Origin: a virus
IMG/VR virus record: IMGVR_UViG_3300042908_000412
Span: 1-23,500 of that record
Length of the DNA: 23,500 bases
Reading direction: 5' to 3' (one strand)
The notes beneath the pieces were generated by a model. The model was given only the letters and a program-made list of their open reading frames with translations, was not told the origin of the DNA and searched no databases. The first letter of the stretch is position 1, and every line of letters begins with the position of its first letter. A program made the translations under genes and the position numbers. Below are positions 14,187-20,437 of this stretch, piece by piece.

Positions 14187-14435
14187 CTCTAATTCCTGCG
14201 CGGTTGCATTGTACCGTACCTGGCCTCAGGGTCAACAATGCCGCAACACGTTCCCGGCGCGGTAGGGGAGCATGGATGTAGTCGCAGGGGTTTGACCCTA
14301 CCCTGCGCCACCGAAAGGTGCGCTCCCCCACGAAGGTAGCGGCTGGCAATCCTCCAGCGAAATGGTGAAATTCGTGGCTTCGACCGATGCGCGGCTCCGC
14401 GTGGGCTGGTTGAACGTGGCCCCCTTTGGGGGTCA
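14187..14435 (+). ncRNA. Candidate multi-branched structured RNA
   Basis: Stems in order: GCATTGT/ACAATGC (14206-14241) enclosing CCTG-GCCT-CAGG; GGGGAGC/GCTCCCC (14265-14328) closing a three-way junction with GCAGGG/CCCTGC (14284-14306) and CACC-GAAA-GGTG (14309-14320, a GNRA tetraloop on the plus strand); CACGAA/TTCGTG (14329-14376) enclosing GCTGG/CCAGC; TTCGACC/GGTTGAA (14379-14414) enclosing CGCG-GCTC-CGCG; and GGCCCCC-TTT-GGGGGTC (14418-14434). Neighbouring stems touch end to end. The GNRA loop and the absence of a coding frame favour an RNA read on the plus strand. It does not match tRNA, tmRNA, RNase P RNA or hammerhead consensus as I know them. Boundaries are a guess from the promoter-like element and the last hairpin. 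Confidence 0.4.
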
Positions 14436-14460
14436 TGCTTCCCTCGCGCTCACCGTGTGA

Positions 14461-14472
14461 ACTGATATCAGT
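14461..14472. repeat. 12-base perfect palindrome
   Basis: ACTGATATCAGT is a perfect palindrome, flanked by GTGTGA and CTGAAC. It is a possible regulator site between the branched element and the GC-rich hairpin at 14493-14537. Confidence 0.4.
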
Positions 14473-14498
14473 CTGAACGTCCCCTGCGATGAGCCGCC

Positions 14499-14527
14499 GC
14501 GGAGCGAAGCACCTGCGGAGCGCAGCA
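14499..14527. repeat. Two near-identical 13-base direct repeats in a hairpin loop
   Basis: GCGGAGCGAAGCA (14499-14511) and GCGGAGCGCAGCA (14515-14527) differ at one base and lie between the arms GCCGCCGC (14493-14500) and GCGGCGGC (14530-14537). Confidence 0.45.
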
Positions 14528-14610
14528 GAGCGGCGGCGCGGAAGGCCGGATCGGATTCACTTCCTTGCAGATACATCCGCATCGTTCTCTTGCGAACGTC
14601 ATTCCCCACG

Positions 14611-14640
14611 TTGACAGCCGGGAATGCCTGTCTGTATACT
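14611..14640 (+). promoter_or_regulatory. Rightward sigma70 promoter with operator-like repeat
   Basis: TTGACA (14611-14616), an 18-base spacer and TATACT (14635-14640). CATTCCC (14600-14606) and GGGAATG (14620-14626) flank the -35 as a perfect inverted repeat, a likely repressor site. The next ATG is only seven bases after the -10. Confidence 0.7.
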
Positions 14641-14647
14641 CTCGCGT

Positions 14648-15097
14648 ATGCAAACGATCACATGGATGGACAATCGGAATCTGATGGGGGAACTGTGGCC
14701 GAAGTGGATGCTCGAGCCTGAATTGTCGCGGCTCTTGAACGAGCGATGGGGGTCGCTGCACCAGGACAAGCTGCGCGAATGCATCCGCCAGCACCGCCTC
14801 GAGCGCGACACGAAGCCGGACATTGCTGCGATTCACAAGGCGTACTGCGCGATTGTGCCGCAGGCCGATGTTCTTGCGCGTGGTGAAGTCGTGCAGACTC
14901 GTCGCGATGCGACCTCCTTGCAAGGCCCGTCGCCGGCGGAGTACGCGGATTGGGACGCTTGGGCGAAGGAGGTGCTAAAGACCGCAACCGCTGCGGAGAT
15001 TGATGCAGCGAAGGAGCGCCTCGGCATCAGCCCCGACACGCACCGCGTGCTGGCGGTCGCCATCGAATACTGCCGCAAGAACCCGCAGAGAACGTAG
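14648..15097 (+). CDS. Unrecognised 149-aa protein, probably leaderless
   Basis: It starts at ATG 14648, eight bases from the end of the -10 hexamer, so transcription would begin at or next to the start codon; no Shine-Dalgarno is present. The product begins MQTITWMDNRNLMGELWPKW and continues with LSRLLNERWGSLHQDKLREC, RLERDTKPDIAAIHKAYC and, in the second half, YADWDAWAKEVLKTATAAEI. The first half resembles small helical domains seen in phage replication- or primase-associated proteins, but this is a weak impression. It follows the structured island and opens the rightward block leading to the terminase. Confidence 0.65.
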   Translation: MQTITWMDNRNLMGELWPKWMLEPELSRLLNERWGSLHQDKLRECIRQHRLERDTKPDIAAIHKAYCAIVPQADVLARGEVVQTRRDATSLQGPSPAEYADWDAWAKEVLKTATAAEIDAAKERLGISPDTHRVLAVAIEYCRKNPQRT

Positions 15098-15119
15098 CAC
15101 AACACGGTAAACTGCCGCC

Positions 15120-15398
15120 ATGCGACGGCGGCGACATCCCATTCTGCTCGCCAACATGGAAGATTGTTTACTTGGGATCATGTACCCAAAGTCCACTGAA
15201 CGGTCAGGAATACCCGTCGCCGTATATTCCGCAGACATGATCGCGGCACGCCTGCGCGACGAGCACGAAATGTCCATCGGCGAAGCACGCACCTTCGTCA
15301 CCGACAACATCGAAACCAACGAACTCGGCCCAGGCACGCCGCGTCTCATCTGGGCGGCAACCTCCGAAGATTTTGGCGAGCCTCTGTGCAAACCCTGA
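15120..15398 (+). CDS. Small protein of unknown function
   Basis: A 92-aa protein beginning MRRRRHPILLANMEDCLLGI, then GIPVAVYSADMIAARLRDEH and MSIGEARTFVTDNIETNELG, ending with TPRLIWAATSEDFGEPLCKP. No Shine-Dalgarno precedes the ATG; TAAACT lies six bases upstream and could be a poor -10. M13 is an alternative start, and it too has no ribosome-binding site. The folded part, about 12-80, looks like a compact helix-rich domain. No family recognised. Its TGA stop forms part of the next promoter element. Confidence 0.6.
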   Translation: MRRRRHPILLANMEDCLLGIMYPKSTERSGIPVAVYSADMIAARLRDEHEMSIGEARTFVTDNIETNELGPGTPRLIWAATSEDFGEPLCKP

Positions 15399-15404
15399 TA
15401 TACT
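15396..15404 (+). promoter_or_regulatory. Extended -10 promoter element
   Basis: TGATATACT, where TGA is the stop codon of the previous gene and TATACT the -10. No clear -35. The next ATG lies seven bases after it, the same spacing as at 14640-14648. Confidence 0.5.
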
Positions 15405-15411
15405 TTGGGAA

Positions 15412-15657
15412 ATGGATATCAGTTCGTATGACGATTTCAAGGCAGCCGTGACCACGGCTGTCGTCGCACAGGGCCGAACCCGCAGCCAGGTCGCACGCGA
15501 CCTCGAGCAGCAGGGCAAGCTTCGAGCGCATACCGTGATGTGCTTGCTGTCCACCGCGCCCGTCATCGGGAAGCGCACCGCCACCTTCGATTCCGCTATC
15601 ACGCTTGCAGATGCAGCAGGACTACGGATCACCCTTACCGCCAAGGAAGCCACGTAA
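15412..15657 (+). CDS. Small helix-turn-helix-like regulator
   Basis: An 81-aa protein starting MDISSYDDFKAAVTTAVVAQ. Residues about 21-50 (GRTRSQVARDLEQQGKLRAH and TVMCLLSTAP) have the spacing of an Xre-type helix-turn-helix, followed by KRTATFDSAITLADAAGLRI, which matches the closing helices of such regulators. A phage repressor or antirepressor role is possible. It was started at ATG 15412 rather than farther upstream because the extended -10 ends seven bases before it. Its TAA overlaps the next ATG (TAATG). Confidence 0.6.
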   Translation: MDISSYDDFKAAVTTAVVAQGRTRSQVARDLEQQGKLRAHTVMCLLSTAPVIGKRTATFDSAITLADAAGLRITLTAKEAT

Positions 15658-15803
15658 TGCCAAGCAAGTCGCCGGCGCAGCGCCGCCTCATGGCCGCAGC
15701 AGCACACTCCCAAAGCTTCGCAAAGAAGGTGGGAGTTCCCATGTCGGTCGCCAAGAAGTTCAACCGCGCAGACGTGAAGGCAAAGGGCAAGAAGCGCAAG
15801 TGA
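15657..15803 (+). CDS. 48-residue basic phage protein (SKSPAQ type)
   Basis: The product begins MPSKSPAQRRLMAAAAHSQS, then FAKKVGVPMSVAKKFNRADV and a KAKGKKRK tail. The phrase SPAQxRLMAAxAH ... GVPxSVAKEF is a recurring signature of tiny phage proteins, often near terminase genes (from memory). AAGGA precedes the ATG, which overlaps the previous stop as TAATG. Its own TGA overlaps the next GTG start. The strong positive charge suggests nucleic-acid or virion binding. The function is unknown. Confidence 0.68.
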   Translation: MPSKSPAQRRLMAAAAHSQSFAKKVGVPMSVAKKFNRADVKAKGKKRK

Positions 15804-16084
15804 GAAAGCTCGCGGCCTACGGCGAGAACGGCCGCCGCGTGGGGGAAACACACCACAATGCCACGATCCCAGAGGCCATCGTCCAAGAGATCCGCGAACT
15901 CCACGAAGAACACCGCTGGGGATATCGTCGCATCGCCAAACACCTCGGACTCCGCTGGACCACTGTCAGCAAGATCTGCCGATATCAGCGGCGCGCCTGT
16001 CTCCCAGCCGACTGGAAACGCCCTCGTCAAGCGAAGAGTGGGACGGCCGGCGGGCAAGATGCCCGTGCCGCAGATGGAGGCTGA
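15800..16084 (+). CDS. Small HTH protein preceding the terminase
   Basis: A 94-aa protein started at GTG in the overlap GTGA with the preceding gene. The start MRKLAAYGENGRRVGETHHN is typical of a known type of small phage HTH protein, and residues 25-64 contain EAIVQEIRELHEEHRWGYRR and IAKHLGLRWTTVSKICRYQR, a clear helix-turn-helix (about 42-59). After about residue 66 the sequence becomes irregular where it overlaps the terminase frame. It may recognise the packaging site or regulate late genes; this is inference from its place directly before the small terminase. Confidence 0.65.
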   Translation: MRKLAAYGENGRRVGETHHNATIPEAIVQEIRELHEEHRWGYRRIAKHLGLRWTTVSKICRYQRRACLPADWKRPRQAKSGTAGGQDARAADGG

Positions 16085-16433
16085 ATCGCTCATCAAGTGG
16101 ATTTCCGAAGGCCGGCCCCTGCGCGAGTGGTGCAGGATCGAAGGAAACCCGGAGTGGCGCACCATCTACGATTGGATGGATAAGGACGAGGATTTCTCCG
16201 CACGCATCGCACGCGCACGCGAGGACGGCCACGACGTGATCGCCGACCAGTGCGTGACCCTTGCCGATACGCAACCACTCGACCAGACCGAGGTTGCGTG
16301 GCGCAGGCTCCAGGTCGAGACGCGCCTGAAGCTCCTTGCCAAGTGGAACCCCAAGAAGTACGGCGACAGGCAGCAGCTCGAGCATGGCGGTGGCATCAGC
16401 CTAAACGTCATCACGGGCGTCCCCGATGCGTAA
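16038..16433 (+). CDS. terS: Terminase small subunit
   Basis: DNA-recognition subunit of the packaging motor. The conserved core is ESLIKWISEGRPLREWCRIE, WRTIYDWMDKDEDFSARIAR, AREDGHDVIADQCVTLADTQ and VAWRRLQVETRLKLLAKWNP followed by KKYGDRQQLEHGG, the layout of the common small-terminase family with an N-terminal HTH and a closing helix pair. I chose GTG 16038 (GRPAGKMPVPQME), because GRP-type starts are usual and this limits the overlap with the HTH gene to 47 bases. The frame is open back to ATG 15858, which has GGGGGA upstream but would add a Ser/Pro-rich, shadow-like stretch. It overlaps the large subunit by eight bases. Confidence 0.8.
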   Translation: MGRPAGKMPVPQMEAESLIKWISEGRPLREWCRIEGNPEWRTIYDWMDKDEDFSARIARAREDGHDVIADQCVTLADTQPLDQTEVAWRRLQVETRLKLLAKWNPKKYGDRQQLEHGGGISLNVITGVPDA

Positions 16434-17769
16434 GACCATCCGCCTCGGCTACGAGCCGCGTGAATGGCAGCGGCGGTGCCACCTCGAGCGTCGGCGGTTC
16501 ACCGTCCTCGCCCTGCATCGACGCGCTGGCAAGACCGAACTCGCCCTCATGGAACTGCTCCACCGGGCAGTCAAATGCACGTCGGATCTCGGGTTCTTCG
16601 TATACGTCGCGCCATTCCTGAAGCAGGCCAAGGCCATCGCCTGGGCGCGATTGAAGCAGAGGATTGACCCGTTCATCCGCACCGGGACCGTGGACGTGAA
16701 CGAGGCCGACCTCGCCGTCACGTTCAAGCACAACAAAGCCACGATCCGCCTGTTCGGTGGCGACAACCCCGACGCCCTGCGCGGCGTGCGCCTCGACGGC
16801 TGCGTCATCGACGAGGTCGCGCAGATCAAGCCCGAGGTATGGGAGGCCATCATCCAGCCGGCGCTCTCCGACCGCCGCGGCTGGGCGCTGTTCATCGGCA
16901 CGCCCGCCGGAATCAACATGTTCAGCGAGCTGTACTACCGCGCAGCAAGCGGTTCCCTCGAGGATTGGTATGCGGCGAAGTACACGGTGTACGACACCGA
17001 CGCGCTCGCGCCCGATGAAGTGAAGCGCCTAGAGCGCGACATGCCCGAGGCGGCGTTCGCACGCGAGTACCTGTGCGACTTCAGCGCGGCTGGCGACGAC
17101 CAGCTCATCAGCCTCTCCGATGCCGAGAACGCGTCGCAGCGCCAGTACCAGGACGGCGACATCATCGACCAGCCGCTCATCGTCGGCGTTGACCCAGCCC
17201 GATTCGGCGACGACCGCAGCGTGATTGTCCTGCGCCAGGGGCTACGCATGGAGAAGCCCATCGTTCACCACGGCATCGACAACATGGCGCTGGCGGCGGC
17301 CGTTGCCAACGTCATTGAGGACCGCGACCCCGACGCCGTGTTCATCGACGCCGGGGCAGGCGCGGGCGTGATCGACCGCCTGCGGCAGCTCGGATACGAC
17401 GTGACCGAGGTCGCGTTCGGCGGCAAGGCCACCTACGCCAACCTGTTCTTCAACAAGCGCACCGAGATGTGGTGGGCCATACGCGAATGGATACAGGCTG
17501 GTGGCTCAATCCCGAATGACATCACGCTCAAGCAGGAAATCAGCACGCCGATCTACTGGTACGACGCTGCCGGCAAGCGCGTGCTCGAGTCGAAGGACGA
17601 AATCAAGAAGCGACTCCAGGGCGGCGGAAGCCCGGACATGGCCGACGCGTTGTGCCTGACGTTCGCGTACCCGGTATCGAAGATGCTGCCACGCGAGATC
17701 CGCGAGAAGATCGACACGCGGCCGACCGACTACGACCCGTATGAACAGGTGAGTACCCGTAACCGTTAG
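16426..17769 (+). CDS. terL: Terminase large subunit
   Basis: A 447-aa ATP-driven packaging motor and nuclease. ATPase: Walker A HRRAGKTE (31-38), with Arg in place of the usual Gly/Ser positions, as in many terminases; Walker B CVIDE (126-130); coupling motif GTPAG (159-163). Nuclease (RNase H fold): GVDPARFGDD with D256, FIDAG with D308, and SPDMADAL with D404 and D407 as metal ligands. Length and motif order fit a full gene. The ATG lies inside the small-subunit gene. The TAG stop is embedded in a 34-base element repeated upstream of the Bbp19-like gene. Confidence 0.92.
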   Translation: MRKTIRLGYEPREWQRRCHLERRRFTVLALHRRAGKTELALMELLHRAVKCTSDLGFFVYVAPFLKQAKAIAWARLKQRIDPFIRTGTVDVNEADLAVTFKHNKATIRLFGGDNPDALRGVRLDGCVIDEVAQIKPEVWEAIIQPALSDRRGWALFIGTPAGINMFSELYYRAASGSLEDWYAAKYTVYDTDALAPDEVKRLERDMPEAAFAREYLCDFSAAGDDQLISLSDAENASQRQYQDGDIIDQPLIVGVDPARFGDDRSVIVLRQGLRMEKPIVHHGIDNMALAAAVANVIEDRDPDAVFIDAGAGAGVIDRLRQLGYDVTEVAFGGKATYANLFFNKRTEMWWAIREWIQAGGSIPNDITLKQEISTPIYWYDAAGKRVLESKDEIKKRLQGGGSPDMADALCLTFAYPVSKMLPREIREKIDTRPTDYDPYEQVSTRNR

Positions 17770-17785
17770 ACGGAGGTCTACAGTC
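17752..17785 (+). repeat. 34-base repeat, copy A
   Basis: Starts AGTACCCGTAA and ends TACAGTC directly before the acetyltransferase ATG; the inner part has GGAGG, which serves as ribosome-binding site. It matches copy B (20399-20432) at about 27 of 34 positions without gaps. Confidence 0.6.
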
Positions 17786-18307
17786 ATGGTCAGGCAAGCG
17801 AACGAGCAGGACATCGAGGCCATTGTTGACATGGGCATGGAGTTCATGTCAGGCACGAAGTATGCGAACGTGCTGCCCATGTATAGCGATGACGCACGCG
17901 CAGCCATCATCCAGCTTGCTTCGGTGGGCCGCGTCTGGGTGGCAGAGATTGATGGCCGCATTCGCGGGTTTATGGCTGCGTCCATCGTCCCGTGCTGGTT
18001 CAACCCCGGCTCGCGCATCGCGCTCGAACACGTCTGGTGGATGCAACCCGACTTCCGCAACCGCCCGGAAGGCATCCGCATGCTGCTCGAGTTTGAACGG
18101 TGGGCGAAAGAACAAGGGGCGCAAGTCGCCTGCATGTCCGACATCGTCCTCGAAGCCGGCAGTCCGGCAGGGTCGATCCTCCAAAGGCTCGGCTACGAGG
18201 TGAGCGAACGCACTTTTATGAAGGTCATCCAATGTTCAACCGCAGCATCCGACGAATCCACGACCTCTCCTCACGCCGCGAGCGACATTTCGTTGTCAGC
18301 GGACTGA
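17786..18307 (+). CDS. GNAT-family N-acetyltransferase
   Basis: A 173-aa protein that would transfer an acetyl group from acetyl-CoA to an amine. It shows the GNAT order: an N-terminal helix pair (ANEQDIEAIVDMGMEFM), strand WVAEIDGRIRGFMAAS (51-66), the central strand EHVWWMQPDFRNRPEGIRML (81-100), where the CoA-binding R/Q-x-x-G-x-G/A turn is degenerate (RNRPEG), helix LEFERWAKEQ and the closing SILQRLGYEVSERTFMKV (130-147). Such genes occur between terminase and portal in several podoviruses (from memory). The target is unknown. The last 25 residues are read in a region shared with the next gene. Confidence 0.78.
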   Translation: MVRQANEQDIEAIVDMGMEFMSGTKYANVLPMYSDDARAAIIQLASVGRVWVAEIDGRIRGFMAASIVPCWFNPGSRIALEHVWWMQPDFRNRPEGIRMLLEFERWAKEQGAQVACMSDIVLEAGSPAGSILQRLGYEVSERTFMKVIQCSTAASDESTTSPHAASDISLSAD

Positions 18308-18684
18308 CCGCGCTCGGCACCGCACTCGGCGCAGGCGCAACGAACGCACTCGCGGCTGGCCTGGCAGCCACTGCCGCCGGCACAGCAGCGGCAGGAACGG
18401 GCTACAGCATCGCTGCCGGCGAGCGTGGCGCGTCCATGCAGCGGCAGGCGATGAGCCAGCAAAAGAAGGCGCAGGACGCCGCCGCAGCCGCAGCGCGCAC
18501 CCAGCAGCGCCGCAGTCAGCAGTCGATGGCCGCCGCCAACCGCGCCGAACCAGCCGTTGCCGACATCATGGGCCGCGCCGCCGCCGAGATGGGTGGCGGT
18601 CCCTCGAGCACCATGCTCACCGGGCCGATGGGCGTCAACACGCAGGAACTTCAGCTGGGGCGCACGTCGCTCCTTGGGGGCTAA
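18232..18684 (+). CDS. Small virion-type protein with Ala/Gly membrane-like stretch
   Basis: A 150-aa protein started at ATG 18232, with GAAGG upstream, overlapping the acetyltransferase by 76 bases. Residues about 22-62 are very rich in Ala and Gly (GLTALGTALGAGATNALAAG and following), like a membrane-inserting hairpin. Residues about 66-104 are a Gln/Ala/Lys-rich coiled coil. The C-terminus ends QLGRTSLLGG, a tail seen on many small proteins encoded just before podovirus portals. An internal-virion or DNA-ejection role is plausible by composition and place. The next gene starts directly after the stop (TAAATG). Confidence 0.68.
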   Translation: MFNRSIRRIHDLSSRRERHFVVSGLTALGTALGAGATNALAAGLAATAAGTAAAGTGYSIAAGERGASMQRQAMSQQKKAQDAAAAAARTQQRRSQQSMAAANRAEPAVADIMGRAAAEMGGGPSSTMLTGPMGVNTQELQLGRTSLLGG

Positions 18685-20397
18685 ATGAGCGAGTACACCG
18701 GAGACAACTCGTCGTATCCTGGCGCTCCCACGCGGGATCGACTGTTCACCCGGTGGGGCCAGCTCAAGAGCGAGCGTGCGTCGTGGTTCGCGCACTGGCA
18801 GGAACTTACGTCCTACATCCTCCCGCGCAACGGACGCTACTTCCGCCAGGATCGTGACCGCGGATACCGCCGTCACAACAACATCTACGACTCCACGGGC
18901 ACCCGCGCACTTCGCATCCTTGGTGCAGGCATGATGTCGGGCGCAACGTCGCCGGCGCGCCAGTGGTTCCGCCTCGCCACGCCGGACCCAGAACTCAACT
19001 CCTACGAGCCTGTCAAGCTGTGGCTCGATGACGTGACGAAGCGCATGCAGCGCGTGTTCCAGAAGTCGAACACCTACAACGCTCTGCATCAGATGTACGA
19101 GGAACTCGGCACGTTCGGCACCGCAGCCACCATTCTGCTTCCCGACTACCAGACCGTCATCCACCACTACCCGCTGACCTGCGGCGAATACTGCATTTCG
19201 ACCGACGCGAAGGGTCGCGTCTGCACGCTGTACCGAGAGTTCGAGATGACCGTCTCGCAGGTCGTGAAGGAGTTCGGCCTCGAGAAGTGCAGCGTCTCGG
19301 TGCAGAACATGTACCGCACCGGGAACCTCGACCAGTGGGTGCCCGTGATCCACTGCATCGAACCGCGTGCAGACCGCGACATGGGCAAGCGCGACGCCAA
19401 GAACATGCCCTGGGGTTCGTATTACTTCGAGGTCGGCGGCGAGGACGGCGTGTTCCTGCGCGAGAGCGGGTTCCAGTATTTCCCGGCGCTCTGCCCGCGT
19501 TGGTCCGTGATCGGTGGCGACATCTACGGCAACAGCCCTGGCATGGAGGCGCTTGGAGACATCAAGCAGCTCCAGCACGAGCAGCTACGCAAGGCGCAGG
19601 CCATCGACTACCAGACGAAGCCGCCTCTTCAGGTGCCGGCGTCCATGAAGAACCGCGACGTGGAAACGCTCCCAGGCGGCGTGTCGTACTACGACGGCCA
19701 GTCCAACGGGATCAAGACCGCGTTCGAGGTGAACCTGAATCTTCAGTACCTGCTGAATGACATCATGGACTGCCGCGAGCGCGTGCGTGGTTCGTTCTAC
19801 GCGGACCTGTTCCTGATGCTCGCCAACACCCCGAACACCCGCATGACGGCCACCGAGGTCGCCGAGCGCCACGAGGAGAAGCTCCTCATGCTCGGGCCTG
19901 TCCTCGAGCGCCTGCACAACGAGCTGCTGTCACCGCTCGTGGACATCACGTTCACGCGCATGGTTGCTGCCGGCGCACTGCCGCCAGCCCCGCAGGAATT
20001 GCAGGGAATGGACCTGAACGTCGAGTTCGTGTCCATGCTGGCGCAGGCGCAGCGTGCCATCGGCACCAACGCCGTGGATCGTTTCGTCGGCAACCTCGGC
20101 GCCATTGCGAAGATGAAGCCGGACATCCTGGACAAGTTCGACCAGGACCAGTGGGCCGACGTATACGCCGACATGCTCGGCGTGGACCCGTCGCTCATCA
20201 TCGCCGACAAGGAAGTCGCGGTCCTGCGCGATGCTCGCAATCAGGCGATGGCCGCGAAGGAACAGGCTGCCGCGATGCAGCAGACCTCGCAGAGCGTCAA
20301 GAACATGGCCCAGGCACCGACTGGCAATCAGAACGCACTCACCGACGTGATGAACATGTTCTCGGGGTACGGCTCGCCCTCTGGTGTTGAGGTCTAA
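18685..20397 (+). CDS. Portal protein (head-to-tail connector family)
   Basis: A 570-aa subunit of the dodecameric ring through which DNA enters and leaves the head. It has the podovirus connector layout: FTRWGQLKSERASWFAHWQE at about 22-41, YILPRNGRYFRQD, TGTRALRILGAGMMSGATSP with ARQWFRL, then KRMQRVFQKSNTYNALHQMY and EELGTFGTAATILLPDY in the first third. Later come PRWSVIGGDIYGNSPGMEAL, the LFLMLANTPNTRMTATEVAE stretch, RHEEKLLMLGPVLERLHNEL and a Gln/Ala-rich C-terminal helix. Length is normal. It follows the coiled-coil protein without a gap. Confidence 0.9.
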   Translation: MSEYTGDNSSYPGAPTRDRLFTRWGQLKSERASWFAHWQELTSYILPRNGRYFRQDRDRGYRRHNNIYDSTGTRALRILGAGMMSGATSPARQWFRLATPDPELNSYEPVKLWLDDVTKRMQRVFQKSNTYNALHQMYEELGTFGTAATILLPDYQTVIHHYPLTCGEYCISTDAKGRVCTLYREFEMTVSQVVKEFGLEKCSVSVQNMYRTGNLDQWVPVIHCIEPRADRDMGKRDAKNMPWGSYYFEVGGEDGVFLRESGFQYFPALCPRWSVIGGDIYGNSPGMEALGDIKQLQHEQLRKAQAIDYQTKPPLQVPASMKNRDVETLPGGVSYYDGQSNGIKTAFEVNLNLQYLLNDIMDCRERVRGSFYADLFLMLANTPNTRMTATEVAERHEEKLLMLGPVLERLHNELLSPLVDITFTRMVAAGALPPAPQELQGMDLNVEFVSMLAQAQRAIGTNAVDRFVGNLGAIAKMKPDILDKFDQDQWADVYADMLGVDPSLIIADKEVAVLRDARNQAMAAKEQAAAMQQTSQSVKNMAQAPTGNQNALTDVMNMFSGYGSPSGVEV

Positions 20398-20398
20398 C

Positions 20399-20432
20399 AG
20401 TACCCGTAAGCATTAGCCACAGGGATACAGTC
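20399..20432 (+). repeat. 34-base repeat, copy B
   Basis: Starts AGTACCCGTAA and ends TACAGTC, immediately after the portal stop and just before the Bbp19-like gene. Here the inner part reads AGGGA instead of GGAGG. Confidence 0.6.
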
Positions 20433-20437
20433 CCGCC

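Larger units (their letters stand above)
13755..14647. other. Gene-free island packed with nested inverted repeats
   Basis: About 890 bases without a convincing gene. The plus strand can fold into a nearly continuous series of stems: GTGGGT/ACCCAC (13786-13819), the palindrome TGCGCCGGCGCA (13820-13831), GGGACAG/CTGTCTC enclosing GCGCG/CGCGC (13892-13930), TTTCCGGTACCGGAAA (13961-13976), CGGCCTGG/CCAGGCCG (13982-14009), GTCGGGC/GCCCGAC enclosing a hairpin (14029-14077), 14112-14148, GCATG/CATGC (14155-14182), GCATTGT/ACAATGC (14206-14241), the branched element from 14265, and GCCGCCGC/GCGGCGGC (14493-14537). Promoter-like sequences lie on both strands. It could hold one or more structured RNAs or a dense control region. 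Open frames here look like chance frames in GC-rich DNA. Confidence 0.6.

Noticed and set aside
14265-14328. tRNA gene
   Set aside because: A 7-bp closing stem and arms exist, but there is no T-loop GTTCRA consensus, no proper anticodon arm and the length is too short.
13567-14436. 289-codon open frame on the minus strand through the island
   Set aside because: Its second half is a shadow of the 189-aa gene in another frame, and the first half has no ribosome-binding site or family pattern. A short piece (MPDNLAPGSAAWL) briefly looked like an exonuclease start, but nothing following fits.
14187-14540. Hammerhead ribozyme or group I intron
   Set aside because: The CUGANGA core of a hammerhead is absent. 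One short stretch resembles the group I Q element, but the matching P, R and S elements were not found.
18100-18231. Upstream extension of the 150-aa coiled-coil protein
   Set aside because: The extension is Arg-rich and lies within the acetyltransferase; the ATG at 18232 has GAAGG at proper distance.
18271-19578. 435-codon open frame on the minus strand opposite the portal
   Set aside because: Antisense shadow of the portal gene, with no recognisable domain and no ribosome-binding site seen.
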